NCBI GenBank assembly: GCA_030065175.1
Contig: JASJDH010000016.1
Span: 1 to 38,724 of the forward strand
Length of the DNA: 38,724 bases
Source: Leptolyngbyaceae cyanobacterium MO_188.B28
Lineage (GTDB): Bacteria; Cyanobacteriota; Cyanobacteriia; Phormidesmidales; Phormidesmidaceae
Reading direction: 5' to 3'
Position 1 is the stretch's first letter. Every line of letters starts with the position of its first letter. The notes below the pieces were generated by a model. The model ran no database searches. It saw only the letters and a list, made by a program, of their open reading frames with translations, and had not been told where the DNA came from. Both the position numbers and the translations under genes were made by a program. Positions 28,990 to 37,655 of this stretch are shown piece by piece.

Positions 28990-30120
28990 ATGAGTTCCTC
29001 ACTCCAGGCGTTTTACCAATCTGCATGTGTACAAGACCTCCTTTACACCATCCAACAGCTCAGTCAGTCCCTGACGCAGCAAATGAGCCGTCCACTGCGG
29101 TTGATGGTGTTGTGTGGACCACAGACACTTCTCATTGAAGAATATCAACTTAAGGCTCACCTGCCCCCATCGGTCGAAATTCTCCAGGGCTTTGGACTAG
29201 CGGCATGGTCCCTGCCAATTGATCGGTTGAATCACGCCATCACCCTCGCTGAGCGCCCTAATGTCATCTTAGCAGCCACGCAAGACACCATGAGGATTCG
29301 AGGCTCAAAACGGACATTGATTGATGTACAAAGAACCGGGGCAAACATTCATGAGGTCGCCTCTGCAGATGAAGCCTTCCACCTTGCCGTCGCCCATCCA
29401 GACCAGCAGGTTGTTTACTTCGCCGTCGGCTTTGAAGACTATGCCGCCTTAACTGCACAAACGATTCAATCTGCAGCCGCCCAATCGATTGATAACTTTA
29501 GTGTGTATTGCAATCACACTTCGATTATCCCTGCGTTAAAAGCAGTTCTCGACTCACCGATTCTTATGGTTGACGGCTTCATTGGAGCGGCGGATATTCC
29601 CCAGGTTACTGGACTACAGCCCTACGAGTTTTTAGCGGACTCCTATCACAAGCCGATTGTTATCGCCGAGAACTCTCCATTAGCCATCCTGCAGGCGATT
29701 GTCATACTCTTGCGACAACGCCTTGAGCGTCGTAACGGTGTGGAGACCCAGACTACCTTTAACCAAACGGGCGACAGCACAAAAATGCAGGCCATGATGG
29801 AGGTGTTAGAGCCCCGGGATTTTTATGAATGGCGAGGGATGGGGTCGATCGACTACTCTGGCCTGAAACTACGTACAGAGTATGAACAGTTCGACGCTGA
29901 TATTGTGTTCGACTTACCCAAACTGAAAATTGCCGATCCCCATTCTGCGCAATGCTGGGCAATCTTATCAGGGGTGAAAAAGCCCTGTGAGTGCAAAGTT
30001 TTTGGCGCGAGTTGCAATTCAGAACTGCCCATGGGGACGTTTATGACCTCGCCAAACGGAGCCTGTGCTCTAGCTCACGCGGCTGTCCTGAATCCTAGCC
30101 CTTCCCTTTGCGCCCGCTAA
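28990..30120 (+). CDS. HypD-like protein lacking the CxxC and GGHT motifs
   Basis: A 376-aa homologue of HypD, the hydrogenase maturation factor that holds the Fe(CN)2CO unit with HypC. Collinear similarity to E. coli HypD covers the whole length. The first conserved Cys is present (Cys42), but CGGHT reads CGPQT. GPGCPVC reads GFGLAAW (67-73), so both CxxC cysteines are gone. GFETT reads GFEDY and GHVS reads GFIG. The C-terminal Fe-S region keeps all four cysteines (QCWAILSG…ECKVFGASCN…NGACALAH). The ATG at 28990 with AAGGA ahead of it is preferred to a TTG at 28969. It follows the SIS gene by 96 bases and is probably co-transcribed with it. No hyp, hox or hup gene is seen in the window. It is best read as a redox or Fe-S protein derived from HypD. 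Confidence 0.85.
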   Translation: MSSSLQAFYQSACVQDLLYTIQQLSQSLTQQMSRPLRLMVLCGPQTLLIEEYQLKAHLPPSVEILQGFGLAAWSLPIDRLNHAITLAERPNVILAATQDTMRIRGSKRTLIDVQRTGANIHEVASADEAFHLAVAHPDQQVVYFAVGFEDYAALTAQTIQSAAAQSIDNFSVYCNHTSIIPALKAVLDSPILMVDGFIGAADIPQVTGLQPYEFLADSYHKPIVIAENSPLAILQAIVILLRQRLERRNGVETQTTFNQTGDSTKMQAMMEVLEPRDFYEWRGMGSIDYSGLKLRTEYEQFDADIVFDLPKLKIADPHSAQCWAILSGVKKPCECKVFGASCNSELPMGTFMTSPNGACALAHAAVLNPSPSLCAR

Positions 30121-30186
30121 CTGCCTTGCCCCCCGAGGAACCCACAGGCTGGACTCCTGGGGCCCTCAAAGCTGATTTGAGTCAAA

Positions 30187-30342
30187 CTAAGCAATACCCA
30201 CTAGAATCAATGCCGTGCAGAAACAGAATATTGTAAAAATACTGCCTGCGATGACTTCGTAGGGAGCATGATTAATCTGCTCAAGGTATTGATTTACTTT
30301 TTTGTCATGTGCTTCATCAGGGGTCCAAGTCATTGATTTCAT
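30187..30342 (-). CDS. 51-aa single-membrane-segment protein
   Basis: A short reading frame on the minus strand. It begins with ATG at 30342 behind a good AAGGAAG ribosome site and ends at TAG (30187-30189). The product starts MKSMTWTPDEAHDKKVNQYL, a charged cytoplasmic-looking half, and then has one hydrophobic helix (EVIAGSIFTIFCFCTALILV) at residues 29-48. I do not recognise the family. The small size, the ribosome site and the clean membrane segment argue for a real small membrane protein, perhaps a subunit of a membrane complex. It lies convergent to the HypD-like gene and 177 bases downstream of the 321-aa gene on the same strand. Confidence 0.6.
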   Translation of the reverse strand: MKSMTWTPDEAHDKKVNQYLEQINHAPYEVIAGSIFTIFCFCTALILVGIA

Positions 30343-30519
30343 AATACTCACTTCCTTTACTAGGGTGGAAATCTACTTCTATGAGTATCAACTCAGAAAG
30401 AGAAGTTCTAGAGAAGACAAAATATCGAGTGCAGTCAATGTTGCCTCCCCCCCTTCTCACTGGGTCCTCACTCTCTTGGCCCTCAACTTCTCAGTAAAGA
30501 CAGCGACAATTTCGATGGG

Positions 30520-31485
30520 TTAACTCACTCTGTTTTGCTTCAGGTTCTTTTCTCGCATCCACGCTCTTTTCTGAAACAGGCTAGAAAAAAGCAGCGCCCT
30601 CAATCGTGACACGAGATATCGTATCTGACTAATAGTGAGATAGGTCTTTAAAGAAGAGAGTCCTTCTCGTCGTACCTTTCGGCTATAGAAAATCACCCCC
30701 CTCAGAAACGCATAGACGCGCCTACCCCGATACTCTGGGTGAATTCCGCCAAAATCCAATCGCATATTGTGGGGATTATAGTTATCACGATTGAGAGCAT
30801 TGAGTTGAGTCAAGCCGACTTGTTTAGCAAACTGCTCATAGGTCATGCCATTTCTGGCCTGAGGGCTAGTGTGGGCGTAAACCCATTCCCAAACTGCCCA
30901 ATCCTGCCCTGCGAATTGGAACTCAGGCAGATCCTTAGTCACTCCATGGGCGTGTAAATAGATTCCAGCAGGAATCTCCGCCCAAGGCCCATGTTGCCAA
31001 ACAAAATGAGGATCAAGGAACGACTTAAAGGCTAGATCCCTCCCGCCATTTATTCTCACCCGAGCAACCCGACCAACCATCCCGGCGCCTGCAATTTCCA
31101 CTTCGATCGCGATCGCGCTTTGAGCTGATTTTCGAGTGAGCCTCAAATGCTTTTGTCGTCTTATCACAGATCGCTTACGGGTCTGGTTATCAGTCCGTAA
31201 CGACGCCTCTTGCAGATAAAATACAGTTCTATAGCCAACTTGACTAGTCCGCCTCACATGTTGGGCTAAACGATCAAAAAACAGCTGCAATAGGTAGGCG
31301 TCAATGTTCTGATTGAGTCCTAACAATTCAGGCTCAGGCGACGAGAAATAAAGTCTTTTAAGTTGCTTGGCATGTCGAACTTCTTGACAAAGACGATAGA
31401 ACCTTTCAGGCGACACGAGTTGCCTCTGGGCTTGAAGGACAAGTGAAGCTGTCGGAGAACCCAAGTTTCGATAGTCACTTTTCAT
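30520..31485 (-). CDS. hypothetical protein with weak protein-kinase-like features
   Basis: A 321-aa basic protein that I cannot place in a family. The N-terminal 110 residues are helical and Arg/Gln-rich. A central part (about 125-250) has an order loosely like a kinase fold: a Gly-containing turn (AGAGMVGRVARVRI), a Lys in LAFKSF, a hinge-like acidic stretch (AVWEWVYAH), and NRDNYNPHN…DFGG resembling the catalytic loop and DFG. The spacing from Asp to Asn is six residues instead of the usual five, so this reading is tentative. The C-terminal 60 residues are very basic (RKVRREGLSSLKTYL… and RAWMREKNLKQNR). There is no signal peptide. The ATG starts at 31485. Confidence 0.5.
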   Translation of the reverse strand: MKSDYRNLGSPTASLVLQAQRQLVSPERFYRLCQEVRHAKQLKRLYFSSPEPELLGLNQNIDAYLLQLFFDRLAQHVRRTSQVGYRTVFYLQEASLRTDNQTRKRSVIRRQKHLRLTRKSAQSAIAIEVEIAGAGMVGRVARVRINGGRDLAFKSFLDPHFVWQHGPWAEIPAGIYLHAHGVTKDLPEFQFAGQDWAVWEWVYAHTSPQARNGMTYEQFAKQVGLTQLNALNRDNYNPHNMRLDFGGIHPEYRGRRVYAFLRGVIFYSRKVRREGLSSLKTYLTISQIRYLVSRLRALLFSSLFQKRAWMREKNLKQNRVS

Positions 31486-31812
31486 AGTCTTCAGAAGTCA
31501 GCGATTAGCGAACAAATAAAGCCTAGTAGCTAGTTGCGGATGGGTAGGAAGGATAAGTTTTTTGACTTGTCGCCATTTTAGGAGTTGGCAGTCTGCAATT
31601 AAGGTATCAACTTAAGCTGGGACATTCTAACGAGGCAAGAATTAAGGAGACAGGAGACAGATTCCTTTTCCTATCTGACTTCTGTATTCTGTATTTCTTC
31701 TCTACTAGATTATCTCGCTTTAAGTTGGAGCCCGGAAATTAGATGTTGGTTGAGAATCAATATATCAGGATACGATCGCATCCTCCTGGAAGCCTAGCAT
31801 ATGTAAAGATTT
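31486..31812. other. intergenic region with degenerate dispersed-repeat sequence
   Basis: No gene is seen. A segment at about 31611-31735 starts with CAACTTAAG and ends with CTTTAAGTTGGAGCCC. It contains GGAGACAGGAGACAG and ACTTCTGTATTCTG strings of the kind common in cyanobacterial intergenic repeats. A related string (TTCTGCATTCTG … TTTAAGTTGACAGCCC) lies at about 19180-19228. Confidence 0.35.
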
Positions 31813-31995
31813 GGCGTTGCTGAATACCGGCATGAATCACCTTCATTCCCAACCCTTATCCCCTCGGGATAAGGGATCCGGAATCAAAGTTCCTCTCCCC
31901 AGGGAGAGGGATTTAGGATGTAGAGCTTGCTCTTCTCATAGAGCCGGGGGTTACGGCGCCACAATAAAGCCATTCATCCCTCTGTTCAACACGCC
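31813..31995 (+). repeat. MITE-like repeat, copy 1 (with internal insertion)
   Basis: The element begins GGCGTTGCTGAAT and ends CTGTTCAACACGCC, near inverted repeats of each other. Its left part (AACCCTTATCCCCTCGGGATAAGGG, then CAAAGTTCCTCTCCCCAGGGAGAGGGATTTAGG) is the reverse complement, with changes, of the element at 37733-37862. It is about 50 bases longer than copy 2, which suggests a later insertion. It encodes nothing convincing. Confidence 0.7.
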
Positions 31996-32185
31996 CAGAT
32001 CTGGGCGCTTGGTGAGCATACGTAAGTGGGTAGGCAAAATTAATTACAGAGAAAAGCCACTGCCCCCCCTGAATACCTGAATCCAGTTTGTAAACGATAT
32101 TGCACAGGCTATTAACTCATAGCCACATCCAAGAGGAAAACCGGATCAGATTTTTTAGGGAGGTTCTTTCCCCATCAGGAAACCG

Positions 32186-32587
32186 TTATCCCATCAAAAT
32201 AACAGTGTCAATCACATGAATCACGCCGTTATCGGCCTCAATGTCAGCAGAAATGACCGTCGCATTGTTCACTTCGAAACCATCTGAGGCATCGACCCGA
32301 ATCGGAGCCCCCTCAACAGAGGTTAAAGCATTAACTGTCGCCATATCCGTTTGCATAAATTTCCCTGAGACCACATGGTAGGTCAAGATACGAGCCAGCT
32401 GAGGCGGATTTTGCACAAGCGTTTGCACAGTCCCCGGCGGTAGCTTGGCAAAGGCCTCATCGGTCGGCGCAAAGACGGTAAAAGGCCCAGGACCTTGCAG
32501 AGTTTCGACTAATCCCGCCGCTTGCACAGCTGCAACAAGAGTTTTAAAGGCGTCGTTACTCACCGCAATGTCAACAATATTCGGCAT
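32186..32587 (-). CDS. cupS: fasciclin-domain protein CupS of the NDH-1MS CO2-uptake complex
   Basis: A 133-aa single FAS1 domain: [20 protein letters not shown], then [17 protein letters not shown] (H1 box), [10 protein letters not shown], and the final [17 protein letters not shown] (H2 box). There is no signal peptide, so it is cytoplasmic, unlike most FAS1 proteins. In Synechocystis the small fasciclin protein CupS is the extra subunit of the NDH-1MS complex, and its gene (sll1735) follows ndhF3-ndhD3-cupA. The same order here, with 125 bases after the CO2-hydration gene on the same strand, supports the name. Confidence 0.88.
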   Translation of the reverse strand: MPNIVDIAVSNDAFKTLVAAVQAAGLVETLQGPGPFTVFAPTDEAFAKLPPGTVQTLVQNPPQLARILTYHVVSGKFMQTDMATVNALTSVEGAPIRVDASDGFEVNNATVISADIEADNGVIHVIDTVILMG

Positions 32588-32712
32588 AGGTCACTCCTAA
32601 TCGGATCACTTCAATAGTTTATTTAAACAGATTGTTCTCAGTCCTTAGGGACGGAATGATGGAACATCGTATTGAATTGCCTGCTCCCCCTACTCTTCAG
32701 TTCCCCGTCTCC

Positions 32713-34011
32713 TTACCGATAATCTTGGCGCTGAATATCCCCGAGGCGCGCTTCGGGACGCTTAAAGCGATCAAGTTGAGCCTCAAAGAATCTACGGTTG
32801 GCCTCTAGATGTTTGGGGTTGGAGTCATCTAAAGGATAGTACAGGGCTGTGCGGAGCGCCTGGATAACAGCCGAGGTGACGCAGTACATCGATCGCTGGA
32901 AGGAAACGCCCAGCTGGATTAGCATGTCGTCTTCGCCGCGGCAGTGCTGCAGGTAATCTTCCCGCAAGAACTCAGGTAGGAAGTGCAGCATGTCTTGCAT
33001 AAGCAGTGTGGGTGGGACCCCAGCGCTGCCGACAGGGAAGATGTCTGCGTAGAGGATGCCGTAGTGAAAATCGCGTTGGTCTTTTGGGACCTGTCCTACC
33101 TGGGCGTTATAGGATCGTGTGCCTCGGAAGGGGGACACGCGGTAGAACACAGCCTCTACGTAAGGTAAGGCGGCTTCATACAGCCAGGTGAATCCTTGGG
33201 ATTTAGGAATAATCTCGTAGCATTCACCGCGAATATAGACATGGTGGTAGATGGGTCGGCCCGCTACGGCAAAAATGCCGTCCACCAGGAAATTCATCGC
33301 CTCTGGGACGCTAGTGAGACTGCCTTCGGTGTAGCGATCGCACATTTCGAAGAAGACGGGGGCCATCACTTCCCAAAATAATCCCAAATTGGCGTAATAA
33401 GACCGTTGCCGCACCTGTTCAATGAACATTTCTGGAAACAGCTTATACAGCCCCAGCATTACCGGATTGCCCTGGAAGTAGGCTTTGATGGCGCGATCGC
33501 AGTTCTGCCGATACGCCTCACTATCGAGAAAATCATTGAACCGCCCCCCCATCTCCTGATGCCAGAACATCGACTGCATACAGGCTTCGGCAAACTCCAT
33601 GTTGATCCGATCGTGCCACAGGTGATGCAACAGCCGGGGCAGTTTTCGCTTCAGCTCCCCCGTTTCCAGAAACGCCCGGAGTTCAGGATGGGCGTCCGCC
33701 TCGCCCCGCCAGATGCGCAGATCGGCGTCATCCCCCGCATAGTGGTTGGGCAGGTCCAGATATTCCGGGGGTAAAAAGTATTTGAAAAACGGAGTGGGAT
33801 CGAGAAAAACCCGTTCTGCAATGTAGAGCAAATCCCGCCAGTAAAAATCCATCGGCACGGCATAGGCCTTATAGATACCGATTATTTGCTTCAAGTTTTC
33901 GGGCGTATCGGGCAACATAGCCCCGCCCGCCTCCAGACGGTGGATAATCTCAGCAAATTCATGCCTGGACGGAGGGAGTTGGGTAGTGGGTTGAACAGGG
34001 GTTTGGAGCAT
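32713..34011 (-). CDS. cupA: CO2 hydration protein CupA (ChpY)
   Basis: A 432-aa protein of the CO2-hydration family found only with NDH-1 CO2-uptake complexes in cyanobacteria. Typical stretches are YAVPMDFYWRDLLYIAERVF, HLWHDRINMEFAEACMQSM and VPPTLLMQDMLHFLP. Bound to NdhD3/NdhF3 on the cytoplasmic face of the thylakoid, it converts CO2 to bicarbonate in a carbonic-anhydrase-like reaction driven by NDH-1 electron flow. I prefer the ATG at 34011, 19 bases after the ndhD3 stop. A TTG at 34050 overlapping ndhD3 would add 13 residues. The choice of CupA over CupB rests mainly on the downstream fasciclin gene, which accompanies cupA. Confidence 0.88.
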   Translation of the reverse strand: MLQTPVQPTTQLPPSRHEFAEIIHRLEAGGAMLPDTPENLKQIIGIYKAYAVPMDFYWRDLLYIAERVFLDPTPFFKYFLPPEYLDLPNHYAGDDADLRIWRGEADAHPELRAFLETGELKRKLPRLLHHLWHDRINMEFAEACMQSMFWHQEMGGRFNDFLDSEAYRQNCDRAIKAYFQGNPVMLGLYKLFPEMFIEQVRQRSYYANLGLFWEVMAPVFFEMCDRYTEGSLTSVPEAMNFLVDGIFAVAGRPIYHHVYIRGECYEIIPKSQGFTWLYEAALPYVEAVFYRVSPFRGTRSYNAQVGQVPKDQRDFHYGILYADIFPVGSAGVPPTLLMQDMLHFLPEFLREDYLQHCRGEDDMLIQLGVSFQRSMYCVTSAVIQALRTALYYPLDDSNPKHLEANRRFFEAQLDRFKRPEARLGDIQRQDYR

Positions 34012-34030
34012 GGGAGGTTTGTGATTTTTC

Positions 34031-35530
34031 TTATTTGGAAACTTGGACAATCTGCTGGACGGCCTGCTCGGTGGGGACTGCAGCCACCATCGCCGTAGTG
34101 ATGGGTTCGCTCCAGCGGGTTAGCCAATCCGGCTGAACGCCAAGGATAAGGATGAGGGCCGTTAGAATCAGGGCCGGGGCCTTTTCTCGCCAGGTTACCT
34201 GTGGGAAATAAGCGATTGCGTTATCCAGCCGACCAAAGCAGGTGCGGTTGAGCAGAATGACGAAGTAGACGGCTGTCAGGCCCGTGCCAATCACACAGAG
34301 CAAGGTTTGTAGCGGATAGACAGCGAAACTGCCTTGGAATACTAAAAACTCAGCGATAAAACCCACCAGTCCAGGAATGCCAGCGCTGGCCATCGCCCCC
34401 AGAACCAACAGAGCGCTAATCAGCGGCAGGCCTCGCACCGGATTCATCAAACCATTGAGCACATCCAACTCCCGCGTTCCCACTTTGGCTTCCACGACGC
34501 CCACTAGATGGAATAACAGCGCCAGAATGAGTCCGTGAGCGGCCATTTGCGAGATCGCGCCGACAATGCCCACTGTAGTCAGAGCCGCGCCCCCCAGGAG
34601 GATATACCCCATATGGCCAATGGAGCTATAGGCCACCATTCGCTTGATATCTTTCTGCGCGATCGCAGCAGTTGCGCCATACAGCACACTTACCGCCGCC
34701 CAAACCGCTAGCCAAGGGGCCAATTTAGCCCATGCTTCAGGAAACAGCCCCAAGCCAAAGCGGAAAATACCATAGGCTCCTAGCTTCGCCAGCACCCCGC
34801 CCAACAACATCGCGACTGGCGTAGACGCCGCTACGTAAGTATCCGGCAGCCAAGTGTGAAACGGGACAAGCGGAATTTTGATGCCAAAGCCAATCAAAAT
34901 TCCGCTTAATAAGAGAACCTGCAGTCCTATCGGTAAAGTCTGGCCCAACAGAGAATCATAGGCAAAACTCGAGGCGTCCGCCAGCCAGATCAGGCCCAAA
35001 AATGCCGCCAAAATCAATGCGCCCGATACGGCGGTATAGAGCAGAAACTTTGTTGCTGCATAGCCCCGCTTGACGCCACCCCAAATCGCCACCAGCAGAT
35101 AGAAAGGGACCAGTTCAACCTCGTAAAACAGAAAGAAAAGCAACAAATTTTGCGATAGAAAAGCACCCGCGACCCCGCCGCTAACCAACAACACCAGCGC
35201 ATAAAACAATCGCGGCCGGTTGGTATTGACATCGCTGCAGTAAATTGCAATCCAAGTCAATAAGCTATTCAACCCGACGAGCACTAATGAAAGGCCGTCC
35301 ACTCCCAAGGAATAGTCAAGGCCCAACACCTCAATCCACGGGAAATATTCCTGCAATTGAACGCCGGGATTATTCAAATCAAACTGAGTCACAAGCCCCA
35401 ACGTCCAGAGCAACACGATTCCGGTGATCGCCAACGCCCCTTGACGAATCCGAAGGGCCGATACCTGGTTGGGTAGAAGTCCGATAACAACAGCTCCAAA
35501 GATAGGGAGCCAGATTAGAAGGCTGAGCAT
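34031..35530 (-). CDS. ndhD3: NAD(P)H-quinone oxidoreductase subunit 4, NdhD3
   Basis: A 499-aa membrane protein of the NuoM/NdhD family with about 14 hydrophobic helices. Conserved points are FYEVELVPFYLL with the proton-channel Glu, GFGIKIPLVPFHTWLPDTYVAA (length and Lys/His of the discontinuous helix) and AYSSIGHMGYILLG. It is one of the proton-pumping antiporter-like subunits. The D3 form replaces NdhD1/D2 in the complex specialised for CO2 uptake. It is downstream of ndhF3 by 42 bases and upstream of cupA, and the three genes are clearly one operon. Confidence 0.93.
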   Translation of the reverse strand: MLSLLIWLPIFGAVVIGLLPNQVSALRIRQGALAITGIVLLWTLGLVTQFDLNNPGVQLQEYFPWIEVLGLDYSLGVDGLSLVLVGLNSLLTWIAIYCSDVNTNRPRLFYALVLLVSGGVAGAFLSQNLLLFFLFYEVELVPFYLLVAIWGGVKRGYAATKFLLYTAVSGALILAAFLGLIWLADASSFAYDSLLGQTLPIGLQVLLLSGILIGFGIKIPLVPFHTWLPDTYVAASTPVAMLLGGVLAKLGAYGIFRFGLGLFPEAWAKLAPWLAVWAAVSVLYGATAAIAQKDIKRMVAYSSIGHMGYILLGGAALTTVGIVGAISQMAAHGLILALLFHLVGVVEAKVGTRELDVLNGLMNPVRGLPLISALLVLGAMASAGIPGLVGFIAEFLVFQGSFAVYPLQTLLCVIGTGLTAVYFVILLNRTCFGRLDNAIAYFPQVTWREKAPALILTALILILGVQPDWLTRWSEPITTAMVAAVPTEQAVQQIVQVSK

Positions 35531-35572
35531 TTTTTTGTGTTTGGTTGGTGGTGATTAGTCTTGGGCGCGCCG

Positions 35573-37414
35573 CTAAATGACCAGTTGTGAGAGAGTCGAC
35601 CAATTCATCAAAATAGCGATTAAGGCGACCCAGAAAGAAATCGTCAGCATATAAAATTGCGTCCGGCCGGTGTTGTTGTATTTCAAGGTTTCTCCGCCGA
35701 AGATAGAGGCCAACCCTACGAGATTGACTAAGCTATCAACGAAGTAACGATCAAACCAGTCGGTGATGCGAGACAGGGCGTCCACCCCTAAAACCACGCT
35801 AGATTGATAAAGAGTGCGGGTATAGAAGTCGTAGGCGAAGAGGTTTCGGAGGGGCGACCAGAGCCAGTTCACGGGCTTGGAGATGACGGGGCTGAAGTAG
35901 ACCAGGGCGCTGAGGCTAGCCCCAAAGAAACTGGACCAAATCAACAACAGCGACAGGTTGGCGTCTCCAACGGGTCGAATGTCTAGGCTTCGGAGGATAA
36001 GCGGGAGATGGAGCGCAAATACGGCGAGAATGACGGTGGGCAGGGTCATTTCCCAGTTAACTTCAGGGGCCCGGATGGTCATTTGGGTGGGGCGGCCGCC
36101 GAAGATCAATGCAAAGATTCTCATCAGGCTAAAGGCTGTCAGAGCATTCACCACCAGTACCACGGCGGCTAACAGGGGGTGGGTGGACCAAAGCTGACTG
36201 ACCAGCTTCAACAAGGCTGAGAATCCACTTAAGGGGGGGAGCGCGATTAACCCAGCTGCGCCGGTCAGAAAGGTGAGACCGGCAATCGGTCGACGACTCC
36301 AGAGGCCGCCCAATTGAGTCAAGTCTTGGGTAATGCAGTTGAGGATAATGCCGCCCACACCCATGACTAGGAGCGCCATGGCGACTGCGTGAGTAAGGAG
36401 CAATAAGTAGGCGGATTGAATATGTTGGGTTCCCACTGCAATAAACACCAAGCCCATATAGGCGCTAACGGAATAGGATAATGCTCGCTTGACATCGATT
36501 TGAGCGATCGCAATTAAACTGCCCCCAATGGCGGAGATGACGCCAATGGCGATGGTGACGGATAGGGTGATTGGCGACAGGGCCAGCACCGGCGCAAGTT
36601 TAATAATCACCCAGGCGCCCGTCGCCACCACCACCGCATTCCGCAGGATGGTGCTGGGCAAGGGACCTTCCATGGCTTCGTCCAACCATAGGTGGAGGGG
36701 AAATTGAGCGCATTTACCAATGGGGCCCGAAATTAACGCTAACCCAATTAAGGCGGCGACGATCGGATCCACCTCAGCGGTTTGAGCCCATTGCGCTAAC
36801 CCGTCAAAATTCCAGGTTCCGGCCAGGGGATACAGGGCCAATACCCCCATGAGCAGAAATAAGTCCCCGACCCGTTTGGTCAAAAAGGCGTCGCGCGCCC
36901 CTGTCACCACGATGGGCTGGTTAAACCACATGCCGATCAAGAGGTAAGTGCCGAGGGTCAAAATCTCCAGCACGATATAGCTAAAAAACAAGGAGTTGCA
37001 TAGGACTAGGCCGCACATGCCCGCTTCAAACAGGGCCATAAGGGTGTAAAATCGACCCCATCCCCAGTCTGTTTGCAGGTAACCCACGCCGTAGAGTTGC
37101 GCTAGGAGGTTCAGCCCTGTGAGCAGCACCATGGCGCCGACGGTGAGGGAGGAAATTTCAAGGGGTAAGGTCAGGGTCAAGTCGGACACCCTCAGCCAGA
37201 CGATCTCGATGTAGCGAGCCGACTGACCCCACGTGGCGGGAAATGCGAGGACGCCATGCAGCAAGGCCACAAAGGTCATGAGCAGGTTGATGTATCCAGC
37301 GGGCCTAGGACCAGTTCGCCGAATAATGGCGGGGGACCAAAGAATGGAAAGCAACATTCCGATAAACGGATAACACGGAATGAGCCAACTCATCTCTGCG
37401 AAGAACTGAAGCAT
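35573..37414 (-). CDS. ndhF3: NAD(P)H-quinone oxidoreductase subunit 5, NdhF3
   Basis: A 613-aa NuoL/NdhF-family membrane subunit with about 15-16 hydrophobic helices. Motifs are VLEILTLGTYLLIG (channel Glu region), GPIGKCAQFPLHLWLDEAMEGP (the Lys/His discontinuous helix) and AIAQIDVKRALSYSVSAYMGL. The C-terminal part has the long lateral-helix region ending in NNTGRTQFYMLTISF. In the CO2-uptake complex NdhF3 forms the distal module with NdhD3 and CupA. It is the first gene of the operon, and an AAAAAGGATC site precedes its ATG. In other cyanobacteria this operon is induced at low CO2 under the LysR-type regulator NdhR (CcmR); the long AT-rich leader here fits regulation. Confidence 0.93.
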   Translation of the reverse strand: MLQFFAEMSWLIPCYPFIGMLLSILWSPAIIRRTGPRPAGYINLLMTFVALLHGVLAFPATWGQSARYIEIVWLRVSDLTLTLPLEISSLTVGAMVLLTGLNLLAQLYGVGYLQTDWGWGRFYTLMALFEAGMCGLVLCNSLFFSYIVLEILTLGTYLLIGMWFNQPIVVTGARDAFLTKRVGDLFLLMGVLALYPLAGTWNFDGLAQWAQTAEVDPIVAALIGLALISGPIGKCAQFPLHLWLDEAMEGPLPSTILRNAVVVATGAWVIIKLAPVLALSPITLSVTIAIGVISAIGGSLIAIAQIDVKRALSYSVSAYMGLVFIAVGTQHIQSAYLLLLTHAVAMALLVMGVGGIILNCITQDLTQLGGLWSRRPIAGLTFLTGAAGLIALPPLSGFSALLKLVSQLWSTHPLLAAVVLVVNALTAFSLMRIFALIFGGRPTQMTIRAPEVNWEMTLPTVILAVFALHLPLILRSLDIRPVGDANLSLLLIWSSFFGASLSALVYFSPVISKPVNWLWSPLRNLFAYDFYTRTLYQSSVVLGVDALSRITDWFDRYFVDSLVNLVGLASIFGGETLKYNNTGRTQFYMLTISFWVALIAILMNWSTLSQLVI

Positions 37415-37655
37415 CGATACCGATCCTTTTTACGATTGCAGAATGGGGAAGGCGTTTGGAGAGTGAGACATTCGGGAAGAAAGCAGAAGTCAATATATAT
37501 TCAAATCTATGAAAATTTAGATTCGAATAGTAAAAAGTCTATTTGTAAACAAGTGTAACGGTTAAAGCGTCCTCAGATCACAGTCAATGCCATGCATAGA
37601 CAAAAGAATTTTTAATCAATGCTCTATGGAAAATTTATAGGTATAAATCTTGTCT
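37415..37655 (-). promoter_or_regulatory. AT-rich leader/promoter region of the ndhF3 operon
   Basis: These are about 240 bases upstream of ndhF3 without a gene. The region is AT-rich, with TATATATTC and TAAAAAGTC strings, and holds two TCAAT half-sites (TCAATG at 37584-37589 and ATCAAT at 37615-37620). They could be part of an NdhR/CcmR site, but the spacing (25 bases) is not that of the published TCAATG-N10-ATCAAT motif. No -35/-10 pair is convincing. Confidence 0.35.

Noticed and set aside
30302-30523. 73-aa + strand reading frame
   Set aside because: It overlaps the 51-aa minus-strand gene, which has a better start site. Its composition is not protein-like and it ends inside the next minus-strand gene.
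31811-32080. 89-aa + strand reading frame
   Set aside because: It is mostly made of the MITE-like repeat and its translation (LSPRDKGSGIKVPLPRERDLG…) is the repeat read as protein. There is no ribosome site and no family.
33406-33774. 122-aa + strand reading frame opposite cupA
   Set aside because: It is a shadow of the strongly conserved CO2-hydration gene, with no independent evidence.
37584-37620. Possible NdhR/CcmR operator (TCAATG … ATCAAT)
   Set aside because: The half-sites are right but 25 bases apart instead of 10, so it may be chance in AT-rich DNA.
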